NCBI GenBank assembly: GCA_040414495.1
Contig: JBEDUI010000083.1
Location: 62,001 to 126,000, forward strand
DNA: 64,000 nt
Origin: DATAVB01 sp040414495
GTDB lineage: Bacteria > Actinomycetota > Actinomycetes > Mycobacteriales > QHCD01
Direction of reading: 5' to 3'
A model generated the notes under the pieces. The model made no database searches, was not told the origin of the DNA, and worked only from the letters and a program-made list of their open reading frames with translations. How positions within the stretch are numbered: position 1 is the stretch's first letter; every line of letters begins with the position of its first letter. Shown in pieces: positions 27,934-36,132 of this stretch. The position numbers were made by a program, and so were the translations under genes.

Positions 27934-28707
27934 TCACCGCCGCGCCGGGGTTCGCGAGTCGTGGCCGAGGTCGTCGGACAGCCCGGCCGCGGCGGCCCGA
28001 ACGGCGGCCACGACGTCCTGCACCGGCTCCAGCTCGACTGCGCCGTCCGGCGGCACGTCCGGGCTCGCCACCTCAACGGCCGCCAGCACGATGCCACGGA
28101 AGTCGCGGACCGGCGCGGCCACCCCGGACCGGCCCGCCCCGGAGCCGTCGATGTGCGCGTAGTAACCGCGGCTGCGTACCCGGTCCACCCGCTCGGCCAG
28201 CTCATCGGCCGTACCCAACTGCTCCAGCGAGTCCGGCGGCCAGTCCAGCAGCAACGCCGGCCCGGCCGCCGTTTCGGTGACCGCGACCCCGGCCTCAGCC
28301 TCGGCCGAGCTGTCCTGGTAGAGCGTCTGGCCCGGGGCGAGCACGGCCAGCGTGAGCACCTGCCCGCCGATGAGCACGCAGAGTCGGACGGTGTGGCCGG
28401 TTTGCTCAGCCAGGCCGCGCAGCCAGGTGGCCGCGGCCCGTACGAGCCGGGTCTCCACGCCCCGCGCGGCCAACGTGTAGAGCGCCCAACCGAGTTGGTA
28501 GGTCCGGGTCCGCGGGTCGCGTTCGACCATCCCCTCGGCCTCCAACGCGCGCAGTGCCCGTGACACCTGGCTTTTCTCCCGGCCCAGCCGCTCGGCGATC
28601 CGTACCACGCCGAGCCCGCCACGGCGCAGCGACTCCTCGCTGGCGAGCTCGCGTAACACCTCCAGATCGCGACGCAGTCCAACCGACTGTGGCGACGACA
28701 CTTCCAC
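27934..28707 (-). CDS. IclR-type transcriptional regulator
   Basis: 257 residues from the GTG at 28707, with AGGAG 10 nt upstream; an ATG at 28782 has no ribosome site. An N-terminal winged helix-turn-helix (RRDLEVLRELASEE to ALEAEGMVERDPRTRTYQLG) is followed by an IclR effector domain (LAEQTGHTVRLCVLIGGQVL, AGPALLLDWPPDSLEQLG). The ligand is unknown. The region between it and the divergent opuC operon contains a TTGCGC/GCGCAA palindrome that could be its operator; control of the osmolyte importer is possible but only inferred from position. Confidence 0.8.
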   Translation of the reverse strand: MEVSSPQSVGLRRDLEVLRELASEESLRRGGLGVVRIAERLGREKSQVSRALRALEAEGMVERDPRTRTYQLGWALYTLAARGVETRLVRAAATWLRGLAEQTGHTVRLCVLIGGQVLTLAVLAPGQTLYQDSSAEAEAGVAVTETAAGPALLLDWPPDSLEQLGTADELAERVDRVRSRGYYAHIDGSGAGRSGVAAPVRDFRGIVLAAVEVASPDVPPDGAVELEPVQDVVAAVRAAAAGLSDDLGHDSRTPARR

Positions 28708-28923
28708 CGGCCTCGTGCTCCTGTCCGTTCCAATGGTTTGTCGGCTATATAGCGTGGCTGGCCGGCGGCGCTCGGCGGGCATAGCCGTGGCCGATGCCGG
28801 CCAGCGGCACGGCTGACCGCGACGATGCGACCGTCATCACTTTAGGCATCAATTTATGGCCAGTGGGCACAACTTTCAGGCCGCCGGGGGCGCTCGCATG
28901 CGGCCCGTCGCCGGCCTCGATGT

Positions 28924-28938
28924 TTGCGCTCAGCGCAA
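28924..28938. promoter_or_regulatory. palindrome TTGCGCTCAGCGCAA in the IclR/opuC divergent region
   Basis: TTGCGC and GCGCAA are perfect 6-bp half-sites around TCA, 165 bp upstream of the first opuC permease gene. The rest of 28708-29102 shows no gene. It is a candidate operator for the neighbouring IclR protein or another regulator. Confidence 0.35.
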
Positions 28939-29102
28939 CTCGCTTTGCGCGCAGTCGAACGAGTCCTTTAGGGTTGTTCGAGCGCTTGGGGGGCGTAGTC
29001 GCGATACGCGGTGCCACGAGTACGGCATAACCACCGCCGTCCAGGCCGCCCCGTGTCGCGCATGCGGCGGTCCGAGCACGGGTCGGTTGGCTGGAGGTTC
29101 CT

Positions 29103-29756
29103 CTGACACTCACGGAGTACTGGCGGGAAAACTGGGTTGACATCGTCAACGACGCGATCCACCACGTGGATCTCGTCGTGGCGGCCATGGCGATTGCGAT
29201 CGTCATTGGCGTGTCCCTGGGCATCCTCACTCATCAGCGACCGGTGTTCGCAAATGGCGCGACCACCGTCACAGCGGCGTTCCTCACTATCCCCTCTATC
29301 GCTCTGGTCGGAATTTTGATTCCCATCCTGCATCTGGGATTGAAGAACGTGCTTTTTTGCTTGGTGGTTTATGCCCTGTTGCCGATTACCAGAAACACAA
29401 TCGTCGGGTTGCGTTCGGTCGATTCGGCCATCGTTGACGCCGGTCGCGGCATGGGAATGAGCAACCGGCGACTGTTGTGGCAGGTGAAAATTCCGATGGC
29501 CTGGCCGGTCATTCTCGCCGGAATACGCGTGTCCACCCAGATGATCATCGGTATCGCCGCCATCGGCGCATACGTCAACGGTCCTGGTCTCGGGAATGAA
29601 ATCTTCACCGGCCTGGCCCGATTCGGTTCGGTCAACGCGCTGAACCAGGTGCTGATCGGAACGATCGGCATCATCGTGGTCGCGATCATCTTCGACCTCG
29701 TCTACGTCGCGATCGGACGCTTCACCACCTCGAGGGGGATTCGTGCTCACTCCTGA
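29103..29756 (+). CDS. opuCB: osmolyte (glycine betaine/choline-type) ABC transporter permease
   Basis: 217 residues if the CTG at 29103 is the start. The only ribosome site is a perfect GGAGG at 29093-29097, 5 nt before this CTG; the first conventional start in frame is a GTG at 29166, which lacks a site and would cut into the first helix. From CTG the protein begins LTLTEYWRENWVDIVNDA, like the short amphipathic N-terminus of OpuCB permeases. About six helices follow with the EAA-type loop DAGRGMGMSNRRLLWQVKIP. It forms the membrane channel with OpuCD. The stop overlaps the ATPase gene by 14 bp. Confidence 0.85.
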   Translation: MTLTEYWRENWVDIVNDAIHHVDLVVAAMAIAIVIGVSLGILTHQRPVFANGATTVTAAFLTIPSIALVGILIPILHLGLKNVLFCLVVYALLPITRNTIVGLRSVDSAIVDAGRGMGMSNRRLLWQVKIPMAWPVILAGIRVSTQMIIGIAAIGAYVNGPGLGNEIFTGLARFGSVNALNQVLIGTIGIIVVAIIFDLVYVAIGRFTTSRGIRAHS

Positions 29757-30792
29757 CAACACCGCGACCGGTTCTGGCACCGGCAAGAACGGCCACGGCG
29801 CGACCATCGTTCTGGACGACGTGGTGAAGCAGTATCCGGGCCAGCAGGCTCCGGCGGTCGACCATCTGAGCATGGAGATCCCGGCCGGCGAGATCGTCGT
29901 GCTGGTGGGCCCCTCCGGCTGCGGGAAAACCACGTCGATGAAGATGATCAACCGGTTGATTGAGCCCACGTCGGGTCGAATCCTCATTGACGGCGTGGAC
30001 GCGATGACGCTGCAGCCGGACGAACACCGCCGGCATATCGGCTACGTGATTCAGCAGATCGGGCTTTTTCCGCACATGACGATCGCCGAGAATGTCGGTC
30101 TGGTCGCGCGGATGGAGAAGTGGGACAAGTCGCGGATCCGCAATCGGGTCGACGAATTGCTCGATCTGGTCGGCTTGGCGCCGTCCGAATACCGCTCCCG
30201 TTATCCGCGACAGCTTTCCGGCGGCCAGCAGCAACGCGTCGGTGTCGCCCGCGCACTCGCGGTTGACCCGCCGGTCATGCTGATGGACGAACCGTTCGGC
30301 GCGACCGACCCGATCACCCGCGAGCACCTGCAGAATGAATTCCTGCGGCTGCAGCGTGAGTTGCGTAAGACAATCGTCTTTGTCACACATGACTTCGACG
30401 AGGCGCTCAAGATGGGTGACCGGATCGCGGTCTTGCGCGAACGCTCGTCGATCGTGCAGTACGACACCCCAGAGGCGATTCTGGCCAACCCGGCCGATGA
30501 ATACGTGGAGAGCTTCATCGGCCGCGGCGGTCAGCTCAAACGCCTGGCGTTGTTGCCGATCAGCGAATATCCGCTGCACGACGTGCCGAGCGGCAACGGG
30601 GCACTGCCCACAGTGGACGTCGAAGCGAGTCTGCGGGACGCGCTGGATGAAATGCTGGCCGCCGGCAAACAGACCGCGGTTGTCCTTGAAAACGACAAGC
30701 CACGCGGATCGCTGACCCTCGACGACGTGATGGCGGCGATCAATTCGCACGAACCCAGCACGGCGAAAGACCCCAGTCGGGCGGGCCTCTGA
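29743..30792 (+). CDS. opuCA: osmolyte ABC transporter ATP-binding protein
   Basis: 349 residues, GTG start with GAGGGGG upstream. Walker A is GPSGCGKTT (56-64), the signature LSGGQQQRV, Walker B VMLMDEPFGATDP and the switch H is in VTHDFDEA. A C-terminal extension (about 270-349) contains a CBS-like segment (PTVDVEASLRDALDEML to GSLTLDDVMAAI), the place where OpuA/OpuC proteins sense ionic strength or cyclic di-AMP. It powers uptake of a compatible solute. Confidence 0.95.
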   Translation: MLTPDNTATGSGTGKNGHGATIVLDDVVKQYPGQQAPAVDHLSMEIPAGEIVVLVGPSGCGKTTSMKMINRLIEPTSGRILIDGVDAMTLQPDEHRRHIGYVIQQIGLFPHMTIAENVGLVARMEKWDKSRIRNRVDELLDLVGLAPSEYRSRYPRQLSGGQQQRVGVARALAVDPPVMLMDEPFGATDPITREHLQNEFLRLQRELRKTIVFVTHDFDEALKMGDRIAVLRERSSIVQYDTPEAILANPADEYVESFIGRGGQLKRLALLPISEYPLHDVPSGNGALPTVDVEASLRDALDEMLAAGKQTAVVLENDKPRGSLTLDDVMAAINSHEPSTAKDPSRAGL

Positions 30793-30794
30793 TC

Positions 30795-31598
30795 ATGGCG
30801 ACAACCGATCAGGCCGCGCGCCAGGAGCCCGCGACCACGGGCGTGGCGGGCACTCCCCCGCCACCCAAGGCCGAACGGCGCTGGAGCTTCGGTCTCCTCA
30901 TCCGGCCGGTGTTTCTGGCCGTTGTCCTGCTCCTGCTGTATTGGTACGTCCACTCGCAGACGTTGGATTCAATCGAGAAGCGCAGCCTCAACCAGCACGC
31001 GATCCTCACCACGCTGGCCCAGTCCATCAAGCTGAGCGTGGTGGGCACCGCGATCACGATCGCCATCGCCGTTCCGTTGGGCCTGCTGCTGACCCGACGG
31101 GGAGCCCGACTCATCACGCCGCTAGCTCTGGGACTGGGCAATCTCGGCCAGGCGATCCCGTCGATCGGCTTGTTGGTGCTGATCGCATTCTGGCGCGGAA
31201 ATGGCTTTGCCACGGCGATTTTCGCCCTGGTCGCCTATTCGGTGCTTCCGGTGTTGCGTAACACGATCGTCGGTCTGGAGCAGGTCGACCCGGCGTTGAT
31301 CGAGGCCGGGCGCGGCATGGGCATGTCCCGGCTGGCGATTCTGTTCCGGGTCGAATTGCCGCTGGCCGTGCCGGTCATCCTGGCCGGAATCCGGACCGCG
31401 TTGGTGTTGACCTTCGCCACCTCGACGTTGGCCACGTTTATCGGTGCCGGCGGGTTGGGTAACGGCCTGGTCGCCGGCATCAAGCTGGACCGCACGGATG
31501 TCGTCCTCACCTACGGCGTGCTGGCCGCGGCGCTCGCGCTCTTTGCCGACTGGGTGGGTGGCCTCGCCGAAAACTACCTACGGCCACGGGGAATGTGA
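30795..31598 (+). CDS. opuCD: osmolyte ABC transporter permease
   Basis: 267 residues, starting 2 nt after the ATPase stop. A Pro-rich N-terminal tail is followed by six or so helices and the coupling loop EAGRGMGMSRLAILFRVELP. It pairs with the first permease (29103) to form the heterodimeric channel of an OpuC system. Confidence 0.92.
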   Translation: MATTDQAARQEPATTGVAGTPPPPKAERRWSFGLLIRPVFLAVVLLLLYWYVHSQTLDSIEKRSLNQHAILTTLAQSIKLSVVGTAITIAIAVPLGLLLTRRGARLITPLALGLGNLGQAIPSIGLLVLIAFWRGNGFATAIFALVAYSVLPVLRNTIVGLEQVDPALIEAGRGMGMSRLAILFRVELPLAVPVILAGIRTALVLTFATSTLATFIGAGGLGNGLVAGIKLDRTDVVLTYGVLAAALALFADWVGGLAENYLRPRGM

Positions 31599-31654
31599 CC
31601 CTCGAAATTACCCGAATATTCAATTAGTCAATGTGTTCCTTGGAGGACAACCGA

Positions 31655-32626
31655 ATGAGCTTTCGACCAGCTAGCGCCGTCGCTTTGGTGGCTGGCGTTT
31701 CATTGTTGGCGGCCGGATGCAGCATCAAAAAGAACGACTCGGCCGACAAGAACCTCGGGGGAGGCTCAATCAAGAGCGACACACTCAAGGGTGCCTCGCT
31801 CAAGGTGGGCTCGAAGGAATTCGACGAACAGCTGCTGCTGGGCCAGATCACCGTGCTGGCGCTGAAGGCGGCCGGCGCCAATGTGACCGACAAGACCAAT
31901 ATCCAGGGCACGAACAACGCCCGGAAGGCGCTCACCGACGGCGATATCGACCTGTACTGGGATTACACCGGCACCGGCTGGATCGATTTCCTGCACAACA
32001 CGAAGCCGATTGCAAACCCGCAGCAGCAGTACCAGGCGACCAAGAAGGAAGACCTGGCCAAGAACAAGATCGTGTGGGTTGATCCGGCGCCGGCGAACAA
32101 CACGTATGCCCTGGCCGCCAAGCAGTCCACACTGACCAAATTCAAGGTCAAGACGCTCAGCGACTACGCCGCGCTGGCCAAACGCGACCCGTCCAACGCG
32201 TCGTTGTGCGTGGAGAGCGAATTCAAGTCCCGCGACGACGGATTCCCCGGCGTGGAAAAGAAGTACGGCTTCACCCTGCCCGGCAACGACGAAAAGCTGT
32301 TGGACACCGCCGTCGTCTACACGACCCTGAACAAGGGCGGGGACTGCAATTTCGGTGAGGTATTCGAGACCGATGGCCGCGTCGCCGGGCTGCATCTGAA
32401 GCTGGTGCAGGACGACAAGAAGTTCTTCCCCGTCTACAACCCGGCCGTCACGATGACCGAATCGATCTACAAGAAGTACCCGAAGATCGAGAACGTATTC
32501 AAGCCGATCGCGGCCAAGCTGGACACCGCCACCCTGTCCGAGCTGAACAAGAAGATCAGCGTGGACGGCGAGAAGCCGGACAAGGTCGCGCACGACTGGC
32601 TCAAGTCCGAGGGCTTCATCGGCTGA
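31655..32626 (+). CDS. opuCC: osmolyte-binding lipoprotein of the OpuC system
   Basis: 323 residues from the ATG at 31655, with TTGGAGGA 7 nt upstream. The signal peptide ends at lipobox LAAGC (C22). The mature OpuAC-type domain has VGSKEFDEQLLLGQITVLAL and DLYWDYTGTGWIDF, whose aromatic residues form the quaternary-ammonium box in betaine- and choline-binding proteins. The exact ligand (betaine, choline, carnitine, ectoine) is not decided. It is the last gene of the operon, before a strong terminator. Confidence 0.92.
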   Translation: MSFRPASAVALVAGVSLLAAGCSIKKNDSADKNLGGGSIKSDTLKGASLKVGSKEFDEQLLLGQITVLALKAAGANVTDKTNIQGTNNARKALTDGDIDLYWDYTGTGWIDFLHNTKPIANPQQQYQATKKEDLAKNKIVWVDPAPANNTYALAAKQSTLTKFKVKTLSDYAALAKRDPSNASLCVESEFKSRDDGFPGVEKKYGFTLPGNDEKLLDTAVVYTTLNKGGDCNFGEVFETDGRVAGLHLKLVQDDKKFFPVYNPAVTMTESIYKKYPKIENVFKPIAAKLDTATLSELNKKISVDGEKPDKVAHDWLKSEGFIG

Positions 32627-32648
32627 GCTACCCGCACCGCCGAGGCAT

Positions 32649-32716
32649 AACGGCCGGGCGACTGGGCATGCAGCAAGGACAAGATCGACTGCTGCGAGTC
32701 CGGTCGCCCGGCCGTT
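32649..32716 (+). terminator. terminator of the opuC operon
   Basis: Perfect 14-bp arms AACGGCCGGGCGAC (32649-32662) and GTCGCCCGGCCGTT (32703-32716) followed by TTGTCAT. The 40-nt loop contains a second stem (GCAGCA/TGCTGC). Confidence 0.85.
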
Positions 32717-32768
32717 TGTCATGGGCGAGCGGGCGAGCGGCGCGACCCGACCGACCGGAGGACCTGGC

Positions 32769-32924
32769 ATGAGCTCACCCGATGACCGGCCGCGCGACCT
32801 CGACCGCGACGAGCGGACCGAGCAGGAGCAAACGCACGAGACCGAGAGTCGGTTTGATCACGTCGACCCCGAGCAGCACCTGACTCCCGACGAGGTGAAG
32901 CGCGAGCAGCGCCCTAACGAGTGA
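32769..32924 (+). CDS. small, highly charged hypothetical protein
   Basis: 51 residues with GGAGGA 6-7 nt before the ATG. The protein is nearly all Asp, Glu, Arg, Gln, Pro, His and Thr (MSSPDDRPRDLDRDERTEQE), so it is probably disordered in the cytoplasm. Its 3' end overlaps the convergent LLM oxidoreductase gene by 11 bp. I do not know a function; small hydrophilic proteins of this kind are common in actinobacteria, sometimes under stress control. Confidence 0.6.
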   Translation: MSSPDDRPRDLDRDERTEQEQTHETESRFDHVDPEQHLTPDEVKREQRPNE

Positions 32925-33780
32925 TCAGCTCGTCCGCGACCCAGTGCGCGACGTTCGGCGGGTACGGGGCGGGCAGGTTGAAAATGATGTGCGAGAAGCC
33001 ACCGTCGATGGCCGCGGCGGCCGCTTTCCGGGTGGCCTCCGGCGTCTCGTAGGAGACCGGAAGCACCATGGACCGGGTGATCGTGGCCGGATCGCGGCCA
33101 ATCTCGTGGCACAGCCGGTCCAGCACCGCGCTGCGGCCGATGGCTCCCTCCATGTCGACGTCGCCGCCAGGGATGTTCCAGATGTCAGCGTGTTCGGCGA
33201 CCACGCGCAGCGTCGACGTCGCGCGACCTCCGATGAGGATCGGCGGATGCGGCCGCTGCACCGGCTTGGGGTTGCCGAACGCTCCGGTCAACTGCACGTA
33301 TGTGCCGTCGAAGTCGAACGGCTCGTTCTCCGTCCACAAGCGACCGATGACCGTACATGCCTCGGCCAGATTGCCTACCGCGTAAGCGGAATCGTGGAAC
33401 GGCATGCCGTGCGACTCGTACTCATGCCGGGCTATCGGATGGCCCGGCCGGGACCCGGCCCCGATACCGAAATCGAGCCGCCCGCCGGAGACGACATCGA
33501 CGGTCGCGGCGATCTTGGCCAGCATCGCCGGCGGCCGGAAGCGGTTGCTGGTCACCAGCAGGCCGAGGCGCAGCCGTTCGGTCTGCGCGGCCAGGGCCGA
33601 CAGCAACGTCCAGCCCTCGAATACCGGCCCACTCAGGGGCCCGGCGATCGGGATGAGGTGGTCGAACAGCCAAGCATGCTCGATTTCCGGAATCGTGTCA
33701 GCCTCGCGCCATACCGCGAGCAGATCCCGGTAGTCGACCTGCATCGGCGCGGTCATGATCCCGAAGCTCGCGCGGGCCAT
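32914..33780 (-). CDS. LLM-class (luciferase-like) flavin/F420-dependent oxidoreductase
   Basis: 288 residues, the usual length. It has a TIM-barrel luciferase-like fold: HAWLFDHLIPI near 40, TERLRLGLLVTSNRFRPPAM, GGRLDFGIGAGSRPGHP and PPILIGGRATSTLRVVAEHA. These motifs are typical of the actinobacterial F420-dependent members, but FMN use is not excluded and the substrate is unknown. It is divergent from a TetR gene with paired operators between them, so its expression is probably repressed by that protein. Confidence 0.88.
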   Translation of the reverse strand: MARASFGIMTAPMQVDYRDLLAVWREADTIPEIEHAWLFDHLIPIAGPLSGPVFEGWTLLSALAAQTERLRLGLLVTSNRFRPPAMLAKIAATVDVVSGGRLDFGIGAGSRPGHPIARHEYESHGMPFHDSAYAVGNLAEACTVIGRLWTENEPFDFDGTYVQLTGAFGNPKPVQRPHPPILIGGRATSTLRVVAEHADIWNIPGGDVDMEGAIGRSAVLDRLCHEIGRDPATITRSMVLPVSYETPEATRKAAAAAIDGGFSHIIFNLPAPYPPNVAHWVADELITR

Positions 33781-33866
33781 CAGTGCGATCCCGGCGAGTA
33801 CGAGAGGACGTCGGCACTACGCAAGTACATGATCTTCTCCTCCGTGACGAAGTGGCGGGCCCGGGC

Positions 33867-33884
33867 GTGCGGATCGTTCCGCAC
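33867..33884. promoter_or_regulatory. inverted repeat GTGCGGA/TCCGCAC
   Basis: Perfect 7-bp arms with a 4-bp TCGT centre, on the LLM-gene side of the divergent region. It resembles the neighbouring TetR-type sites but has shorter half-site spacing, so it may be a separate operator or a stem in the LLM leader. Confidence 0.4.
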
Positions 33885-33901
33885 CCTGGCACGATGAAAA
33901 G

Positions 33902-33941
33902 CGGAACCGTGCTCCGCCTCAACATACGGAGCAACGTTCCG
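33902..33941. promoter_or_regulatory. paired TetR-type operators between the LLM and tetR genes
   Basis: Two palindromes of the form CGGAnCnnnGnTCCG, CGGAACCGTGCTCCG (33902-33916) and CGGAGCAACGTTCCG (33927-33941), lie 25 bp centre to centre and 31-70 bp upstream of the tetR start. The form and position are typical of autoregulating TetR repressors. A third match is at 53491-53505. Confidence 0.7.
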
Positions 33942-33971
33942 TTTCGCAAGACCGACGAGAGGACTTGAGGC

Positions 33972-34571
33972 GTGTCCGACCACGACGGGCCGGCACGGCG
34001 GACGGCGCCGCACAAGCGGGCCGACGCCCGGCGGAACGAAAAGACGCTGCTGGATGCCGCCGCGTCCGTATTCGTCGCCTCCGGTGTGGAAGCACCCGTA
34101 CGCGACATCGCGGCCAAGGCCGGCGTCGGGATGGGCACGATCTACCGCCACTTCCCCACCCGGGCCGAGCTGGTCATCGCGGTCTACGAGCATCAGGTCG
34201 ACGCCTGCGCCGAGGCCGGGCCGAAACTGCTGGGCAGCAGCGCGACGCCGTACGCGGCACTGCGCGCCTGGGTCGATATGTTCGTCGACTTCCTGGTCAC
34301 CAAGCACGGTCTGGCCGCGGCGCTGCGCTCGGACAACGCCCGCTTCGAGACACTGCACGCCTATTTCCTCGACCGGCTGGTGCCGGTCTGCGCCCAGTTG
34401 CTGGATGCTGCCGCCGGCGAAATCCGGACCGGTATCGATCCGTACGGACTGCTGCGCGCCATCGGCAACCTGTGCGTCGGCGGCGAGGGTGATTCCCGCT
34501 ACGACGCACGGCGCATGGTCCACCTGCTCATCGCCGGGCTGCGGCAACCACCCACCCCGCAGGTCAGTTAA
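33972..34571 (+). CDS. TetR family transcriptional regulator
   Basis: 199 residues, GTG start. The N-terminal HTH lies at about 25-65: AASVFVASGVEAPVRDIAAK then AGVGMGTIYRHFPTRAELV, the typical TetR pattern. The C-terminal ligand domain (YEHQVDACAEAG onwards) has the TetR_C SbtR-like look. It most likely represses itself and the divergent LLM oxidoreductase through the sites at 33902-33941. Its 3' end overlaps the convergent L,D-transpeptidase gene by 8 bp. Confidence 0.9.
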   Translation: MSDHDGPARRTAPHKRADARRNEKTLLDAAASVFVASGVEAPVRDIAAKAGVGMGTIYRHFPTRAELVIAVYEHQVDACAEAGPKLLGSSATPYAALRAWVDMFVDFLVTKHGLAAALRSDNARFETLHAYFLDRLVPVCAQLLDAAAGEIRTGIDPYGLLRAIGNLCVGGEGDSRYDARRMVHLLIAGLRQPPTPQVS

Positions 34572-35817
34572 GTGCGCTCATCGCCTTCCACTGGAGCCAC
34601 GGAACGGTCCAGTCGTAAACATCACCGTCGGAGGCCGACAACGGAATCGGGCTGCCGGTGACGATAACCGGATCGCCGTAGAGCACCGAGTCGTAATAGG
34701 CCTTGGCGTTGGTCGCGTCCAAATTCACGCAGCCATGGGTGACATTCGCCGAACCCTGAACGCCATCGGTGGTGTCGTTGTCGTGAATGAATTCGCCGTT
34801 ATTGGAGATCCGAACCGCCCACCGTTCCGGAATATTGACATAGCCGTACGCCGGATTGGACATGTATTTGATCGGATATTTCTCCATGGTGATGTGCACA
34901 CCGTTATGCGTATTGCGGTTCGGGTCGGACTCCAACCCATAACTGGCCGGGAAGTTGAACAGCAGCTTGTTGTCGCGGTAGACCACCAGCCGATGGCTAT
35001 TGATGTCGGCCTTGGTGATCTGGGAACGGCCGATGGCGAAACTGGACGTGATGTTGTCCTCGCCGTAAATTCCGCTGCCGTAATCCACGCCCAGCAGGTT
35101 GGCCGTGAGCGACACCTTGGTCCCCGGCGTCCAGTACCGCTCGGGGCGCCAGTGCACCCGCGATCCGTCGGCGTCATCGGGCAGCCAACCCCAGCTGCCG
35201 ACCGTCGCCGGCGAGGTGCGTACCGTCAGCGCCTTCTCCACCGCGGCCCGGTTGTGCACGTGACCGTCGAACCGGATGATGATCGGCGCGGCGATGCCGA
35301 CCTGCTCGCCGTCACCGATGTTGACGTGGGCGGGCATGATCTGGGCCGGATTGATGGTACGGAAGCTGCCGGCGACCCGCACGTTGCTGCCCTCCGAGCC
35401 GACCGCGCTCCCGGACCAGGTGTAGGTCCGGCCGTAGCCGAGCTCCTGGGCCGTTGTCACGGTGCTGCCGTCGGCCGACTCGGCCAGCTTGATGTGCGCG
35501 CCGGACGAGCTGAGCAACGTCACCCCGTGCAGGCTCCCGTTGGTCACCGAAACGGTGGCGACCCCGCCGGGGTTGACGGTGGTGCTGCCGTTGGCCGGGC
35601 TCAGCCGCAGCTGCGGCGTGTTCGGCGTCGGCGAAGCGGTCGGGCTCGGTGAGCCCGCAGCCTGGCCGGACCCTTTCGAATGACTCGAGTGGTGCCGCGA
35701 ATCGGCGGCGTTCTTGGTGCTCGACGAGCAGCCGGACACCACCACGGCCAGTGTGGCGGCCGCTCCGATCACGATCACGGGCGCCCGACGAAGGCCGCCG
35801 CGTGGACGTCCCCGCAT
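34564..35817 (-). CDS. L,D-transpeptidase lipoprotein (YkuD domain with Ig-like domains)
   Basis: 417 residues. Signal peptide with lipobox VVSGC (C30), then a Ser/His/Pro-rich linker, two Ig-like domains (about 65-160 and 160-260, BIG_5 type) and the YkuD catalytic domain (about 270-400). The active site THGCVNLDATNA is intact with C363, and H345 lies in GEFIHDN. The architecture matches mycobacterial LdtMt2. It forms 3-3 cross-links between stem peptides of peptidoglycan outside the membrane and is the target of carbapenems. Confidence 0.93.
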   Translation of the reverse strand: MRGRPRGGLRRAPVIVIGAAATLAVVVSGCSSSTKNAADSRHHSSHSKGSGQAAGSPSPTASPTPNTPQLRLSPANGSTTVNPGGVATVSVTNGSLHGVTLLSSSGAHIKLAESADGSTVTTAQELGYGRTYTWSGSAVGSEGSNVRVAGSFRTINPAQIMPAHVNIGDGEQVGIAAPIIIRFDGHVHNRAAVEKALTVRTSPATVGSWGWLPDDADGSRVHWRPERYWTPGTKVSLTANLLGVDYGSGIYGEDNITSSFAIGRSQITKADINSHRLVVYRDNKLLFNFPASYGLESDPNRNTHNGVHITMEKYPIKYMSNPAYGYVNIPERWAVRISNNGEFIHDNDTTDGVQGSANVTHGCVNLDATNAKAYYDSVLYGDPVIVTGSPIPLSASDGDVYDWTVPWLQWKAMSALN

Positions 35818-36083
35818 GTGTACCCCCCTTGCTCGGCCGGCCGCCGCGCCAAGACCGGCTGGTACCCGAGGGTTCCAAACTACATAAGAATGAGCGCAGC
35901 GTAGTTACAACACAGCGCAGCCGGGCGGGTCGATGAGCCGAACCAGGCCCGAATTTCCGCCCGCCGACTACTCGCCGCGACTACTTCGCGCAATCTAACC
36001 CGAGACGACCGTTCTGACGAGAATTTCGTACAGGAACGCCGAAAGGGGGCGGATAGATTCGGACGACAACGGAGTACGAAGAC
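35818..36083. other. intergenic region upstream of the L,D-transpeptidase
   Basis: 266 bp without a gene. AACTAC (about 35878) and GTAGTT (about 35903) can pair around the likely promoter region on the minus strand. I looked for a ydaO/c-di-AMP riboswitch pattern and did not find one. Confidence 0.4.
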
Positions 36084-36121
36084 AACGCAGTGGATCAGCA
36101 AAAGCGCCGATCCACTGCGTT
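36084..36121 (-). terminator. terminator of the class III aminotransferase gene
   Basis: Perfect 13-bp arms AACGCAGTGGATC (36084-36096) and GATCCACTGCGTT (36109-36121), starting 12 bp after the stop. The T-run is on the plus strand side (CAATAATTTCTTT), so it may work in both directions. Confidence 0.8.
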
Positions 36122-36132
36122 CAATAATTTCT

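Noticed and set aside
35818..36083. c-di-AMP (ydaO) riboswitch before the cell-wall gene
   Set aside because: The conserved ydaO sequence blocks were not found; only a short inverted repeat is present.
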